From: Dastarcus helophoroides
Taxonomy: Eukaryota > Arthropoda > Insecta > Coleoptera > Bothrideridae
DNA: 64,000 bases
Assembly (NCBI GenBank): GCA_028583605.1
Contig: CM053331.1
Coordinates: forward strand, 33,370,318 to 33,434,317
Direction of reading: 5' to 3'
Below the pieces are notes generated by a model that saw only the letters and a program-made list of their open reading frames with translations, was not told where the DNA came from and searched no databases. The position numbers and the translations under genes were made by a program. Positions 52,880 through 64,000 of the stretch are shown in pieces (within the stretch, counting starts at the first letter, position 1; each line of letters starts with the position of its first letter).

Positions 52880-54295
52880 ATTTAATTTATCCTTAATAAT
52901 ACATAAACGCGAAAGTGTGTTTGTCTGTCTGTTTGTCCGCTTCAGCGTTGCCAGATCTCGCGCATAATTTTTCAAAAAAATGAAAATTTTCAAAAAAAAG
53001 TCGAGTTTTTTAATTTTTAAATAAAAACCCATTTGCTACATAAAAGTCAAAACTTTTGAAAAAAAAAGTCGAAACTTCTGAAAAAAAGTCGAAATTTTCA
53101 AAAAATGTCAAAACTTCGAGAAATAATAAAAAATTTGAACAAAAGTGGAAATTAAAAAAACGGTTTTTAATAAAGCAATATTTCTTCAGAATCAGGCTTA
53201 AAAAAAAATTTGAGAAATCAAAATTTTGTATCAAAATTTTTAAAAAATTGGAAAATAAGTCAAAATCTTAGAGAGTAAAAATTGTGAAAAAGTTTACAAA
53301 TTAATTCTTCAAATTAAGTTAAAATTCGGGAAGTGCAAATTAAAAAAAATGGAAAATTCGAAATTTTCAAAATATAAAATCGAAATGTTTAAAAAAGTCG
53401 AGATTTTCAATAAAAATCGAAGTCAGATTTAAAAAAATCATTACTTTCAGAAAGTCGAAACGAGGAAAAGCTGAAACTTTGAAAAGAAAGTCGAATTTTG
53501 AAAGGGAATGTTTTATAAAAATCGAATTTAAAAAGTCAGGTTTGCAAAAAAGTTGAAACTTCGACTCAAAATTTTAAAAAACGTTTTGGTGGAACGGACT
53601 TTTCCTTGGTTATCTTCAAAAATTGAAATACAAATCTTGTCCCCTGAAACCAAGAAAGATTAAAAAAGACAACAAAGGTTGCTCTAACACTCATGTTTCG
53701 ACAGCCAAGCCATCATCTTCAGAGAGATAACCTTTCTTGGTTTCAGGAGAAAGATTTGTATTTCAATTTTTAAAAAACGTTGAAAAAATTTTCAATAACA
53801 CGGTGGGAATTTAGAAATAAGATCAAAATTTTGAAAAATATGGTCAAAAATGTGAAAGTCAAAATTTTCCAAAAATAACTCCGAAATAAAGTCAAAATAT
53901 TAAAAAATTAAACTATTAAAAAGCAAATTTTCAAAGAAGAAATTTTTTAATAAAAACAGAAATTATCAGTTTCCAAAAAAAAAATCAAAATATACCCAAA
54001 AATCATTATTTTAAAGCTGGAATTTTCAAAAAAAAAAAAGTAAAAACTTTGAAAAAAGTCGAAATTTTCCAAATTAAGTTAAAATTTCTAAAAAACTTAA
54101 AATTTTGGGAGCGAATGAGAAAATGTCATTCTAAAAAAAGTGGATATTTTAAAATGTTGAAATTTTCAAAATACATAATTCTAGATTCTTAGTAAAAATT
54201 GAATTCTTAAAAAAAATCGGAATTTCCAAGGTGACCCAAGAAGTCTTGCTGTTCTTTCATGCGAACGAAGGCACGGGTATCAGCTAGTATAAGTA
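52880..54295 (-). mobile_element. Insect interspersed element whose interior is AT repeat
   Basis: Read on the minus strand it starts TATACTAGCTGATACCCGTG followed by CCTTCGTTCGCATG (54292 downward). It ends GACAGACAAACACACTTTCG then CGTTTATGTATTATTAAGGA (about 52880). 'ACTAGCTGxTACCCGxGxCTTCGT' and '...ACTTTCGCATTTATAATATTAG' are the two ends of a very common insect repeat. Between them, 52975-54235 is degenerate GTCGAAATTTT repeat, interrupted by the second foldback copy. So the satellite-like DNA lies within a transposon framework. Confidence 0.6.
53582..53785. mobile_element. Foldback element, copy 2
   Basis: TGGTGGAACGGACTTTTCCTTGG and TTATCTTC begin the element, then an arm with AAATACAAATCTTGTCCCCTG, ending 'CATCATCTTCAGA'. 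The return arm is shortened (GGTTTCAGGAGAAAGATTTG). Same family as 49470-49705, but here the opposite outer terminus is preserved. Confidence 0.8.
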
Positions 54296-54629
54296 TATTT
54301 TTCTATATCTGTTGAAGTAGTTATGATAAAATGCAAAATAATAGACAAACCTTACGGAGACCTGATCTTCAACCAATTTAAAAGTGTGTTCAAGTTCTTC
54401 CACTTTCCTTTCAATAACACGGAAATCGTATTAACGATTCCGTCACCTTTTCCCATTAATGGTTATCGGCTTTAAAACCTTCCATTTCCATTTTCCACGG
54501 TTCTGTAACAAAAACAACTGCGTAATAAAATGTCCAACGTTTCGAACTCGTCGTATATAATGTTAACTCATTTTCTTTCAATCGCACCCCTAATTTAACT
54601 TAAATAACACCAGATTTCCACAATGTATT

Positions 54630-54635
54630 TTTATT
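54630..54635 (-). terminator. Poly(A) signal AATAAA of the PRP4 kinase gene
   Basis: AATAAA on the minus strand lies about 175 nt past the PRP4 kinase stop codon (54810-54812), in otherwise unique sequence. Confidence 0.6.
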
Positions 54636-54781
54636 CTACAATCGGTTCTTATATAACAACGACTACATATTAAAATATAATCCTCCATACACTTTAAAAA
54701 TGATTTAACATTGAGAAGATTGAAAAGAAGTGTTTTAATTTCTTGGTTGTCCTGGGCTTTTACCTCTCTAAACCTGTATTT

Positions 54782-62478
<7,697 letters not shown>

Positions 62479-62479
62479 A

Positions 62480-62890
62480 ATTAAATAGCTTGTTTCAGAA
62501 GCAATAAACTGAATGTGGGGCAATTAATAACGAATATAATTTTAGTAGTTTATATCAATAAGAAAATCTGATTTTAACAATGCTTATCGCCATTAACTTT
62601 TAGTCATCTGTCAATGTCGGATGCTGTCAATGTCAACTTCTTCTTCTTCACATTTGGATACCATCTATGATCATGGGATTGATTCATTCTGTCGGTCGTT
62701 GACTAAATAAATCAACCTGTCGGTACACCTTCGTAGAAATCGTAATAATAATATTAGCTAATAAATACTCCTTGACATTCATTAAAGAATAATTGTGGAT
62801 GGCATATTTAATTTGTACGAAGCTGCATAAGAGTAGGTTATGAAGTATTAAATTAAGCTTTAGAAAACTTACTAAAAAAATACAATAAAA
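62480..62890. promoter_or_regulatory. PRP4 kinase 5' UTR and promoter region
   Basis: Unique sequence between the ATG at 62478 and the dispersed repeat copy E. The first coding exon has only 11 nt before the donor (GAAGG|GTAAGA). No TATA box is evident near the start. Confidence 0.4.
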
Positions 62891-62892
62891 AA

Positions 62893-63178
62893 AATCGCTA
62901 GAACCAAAGCTAAACATTTTGATGATTATTGTGCTGCCTGAATTCAGGGGTTGTTTGGCAGAAATAACCGGAATAAGTGTTTTCCACATAATTTTTATTA
63001 CTATTACTTACAATTTAATAATTTTTTTCAGCAGAAATTGACATCAAATGTAAAATAACCACTCTTAAAACTACCAACAACAAAGCAAAATATTTAATGA
63101 TATTTAAGTTAGGATTTTAAGAACACAGAATACCATTAAGAAATGTCATAGGGCTGCCACACGACCATGATTAAATAT
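62893..63178 (-). repeat. ~300-bp dispersed repeat, copy E
   Basis: Read on the minus strand: GTGTGGCAGCCCTATGACAT, TTCTTAATGGTATTCTGTG, CCTAACTTAAATATCATTAA, then GGCAGCACAATAATCATC and TTTAGCTTTGGTTCTAGCG. It ends about 415 bp upstream of the PRP4 kinase ATG and is oriented with that gene. Confidence 0.85.
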
Positions 63179-63207
63179 TACTAATTCTCGTTGTTGCCAC
63201 TTCAAAA

Positions 63208-63654
63208 TTGAGCGTTTTCACACTTGCCGAAACGATACCGACACGGCACGGCAACGATGTCGATGGACGCACAATCTCGTATAAATAAATAGGAATGCTT
63301 TCATACCTAACGACATATCGGTATCGTGTCGTTGCATTCACCGACATGTCGGCCAGGAGCATTCAGTCCGCTCGAGTCGTCGCCGATTTTGCAAGCACAG
63401 ACTTGTCGGCGAGGAGCATCCATGCCACTCGAGTCGTCGCCGATATTCTAATATCTGCGCATTGTGTGGGGAAGTTGTACTCTGATTATGACCGGTTTTA
63501 AACATGATATAGTTACGCTGATAGAACTTGTGGAATCCAAAAACCGTGCTGATATCGTGTCGGTGTCGCTAGATGTGAAAGTCGTGTGTCTTTATCGTGT
63601 CGGTGTCTTGCCGTTATCGAGTGTGTCGGTGCCGGTAGATGTGAAAACGCCCAT
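63208..63654. mobile_element. Non-autonomous DNA element with GCGTTTTCACA ends and CGACATGTCGG repeats
   Basis: The left end GCGTTTTCACACTTGCCGAA with ACGATACCGACAC is mirrored at the right by GTGTCGGTGCCGGTAGATGTG ending AAAACGC. The interior is GC-rich for this window. It has a ~57-bp direct repeat ('GGAGCAT...CTCGAGTCGTCGCCGAT' at about 63355 and 63413) and many TCGGTGTCG/CGACACC inverted words. A 129-codon plus frame (63464-63853) crosses its right end and is not credible as a gene. No target duplication is clear. Confidence 0.65.
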
Positions 63655-64000
63655 TAGAAATCCACTGCCTACATACATATATGTAATATTTCTATATGGC
63701 CAGATCCTCGTTTCTTGTGGGAAATACTTCTCTTTCTTTCTAACCTTCACACGCGGTGATGAGTCGCAATGCGCAGATGTTACAAATCATCTGTGCATGG
63801 CTAAAGTCAGCTGTGCACGGCCAAACATAAACACCGGTTTAACACGCGCGTAGCGATTCGTTCATGCGCAATACTCGCCAATTACGGATGTCCATCTTTA
63901 TCGAATTTGGTCAGAATAAACTTGCGAAGAGAATAGGGAGCTGGCCAAATAGAAGTATTACATATATGACAGCACAAAACATGTATATGACAGCCTACTT
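63655..64000. other. Unique intergenic DNA at the window end
   Basis: No gene or repeat is recognised in the last ~350 bp. Confidence 0.4.

Noticed and set aside
63464..63853. A 129-codon plus-strand frame near the window end
   Set aside because: It starts inside a non-autonomous DNA element and runs over its terminus. No domain or splice support.

Overview
This is nuclear DNA of an animal, most probably a holometabolous insect (perhaps a beetle; the order cannot be fixed from sequence alone). The genes have GT-AG introns, AATAAA signals and insect-style transposon remnants. There is no sign of a prokaryotic, viral or organellar backbone. The window is about 70% A+T. Well over half of it is tandem or degenerate AT-rich repeat built on a 'TTTTTCGAAAATTTCGAC' theme.

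Layout. 1-8130 is a tandem array of ~310-bp monomers in two alternating types (a ~610-bp dimeric higher-order repeat). 8130-9270 is unique sequence with a LINE/SINE-type tail and a candidate 5' exon on the minus strand. 9480-12725 is degenerate AT repeat plus purine-strand microsatellites. 12741-14640 is a very regular 752-bp trimeric higher-order repeat. 14640-16150 is unique sequence with a second candidate minus-strand first exon. 16160-23740 is a GTCACAC-box satellite and its decay products. 23740-30900 is mostly unique intergenic DNA carrying two MITEs (one a 401-bp hAT-type element with a perfect 8-bp target duplication) and a ~600-bp local duplication that contains a hairpin and the start of a small ORF.

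The gene-rich part starts at 32.8 kb. Five conserved genes were assembled exon by exon. They are a kinesin-6 (subito/KIF20A type, minus), COX19 (plus), PPCDC (plus, start codon 2 nt after the COX19 stop), an inositol monophosphatase (plus) and PRP4 kinase/PRPF4B (minus, seven coding exons). A Dpy-30-motif exon sits inside PPCDC intron 1. Large introns of the phosphatase and PRP4 kinase genes are filled with the same AT repeat, and the PRP4 kinase one carries its own three-monomer higher-order repeat.

The genes are housekeeping and mitotic functions with no shared pathway: spindle midzone kinesin, cytochrome oxidase assembly, CoA synthesis, inositol recycling and a spliceosomal kinase. What links several of them is a dispersed ~300-bp repeat. 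All five copies seen here lie 170-460 bp upstream of a coding start and point the same way as the gene downstream. I regard that promoter-proximal repeat, the COX19/PPCDC dicistronic layout with its nested Dpy-30 exon, and the several independent higher-order repeat arrays as the most interesting content. No clear new enzymatic or defence-type system was found.
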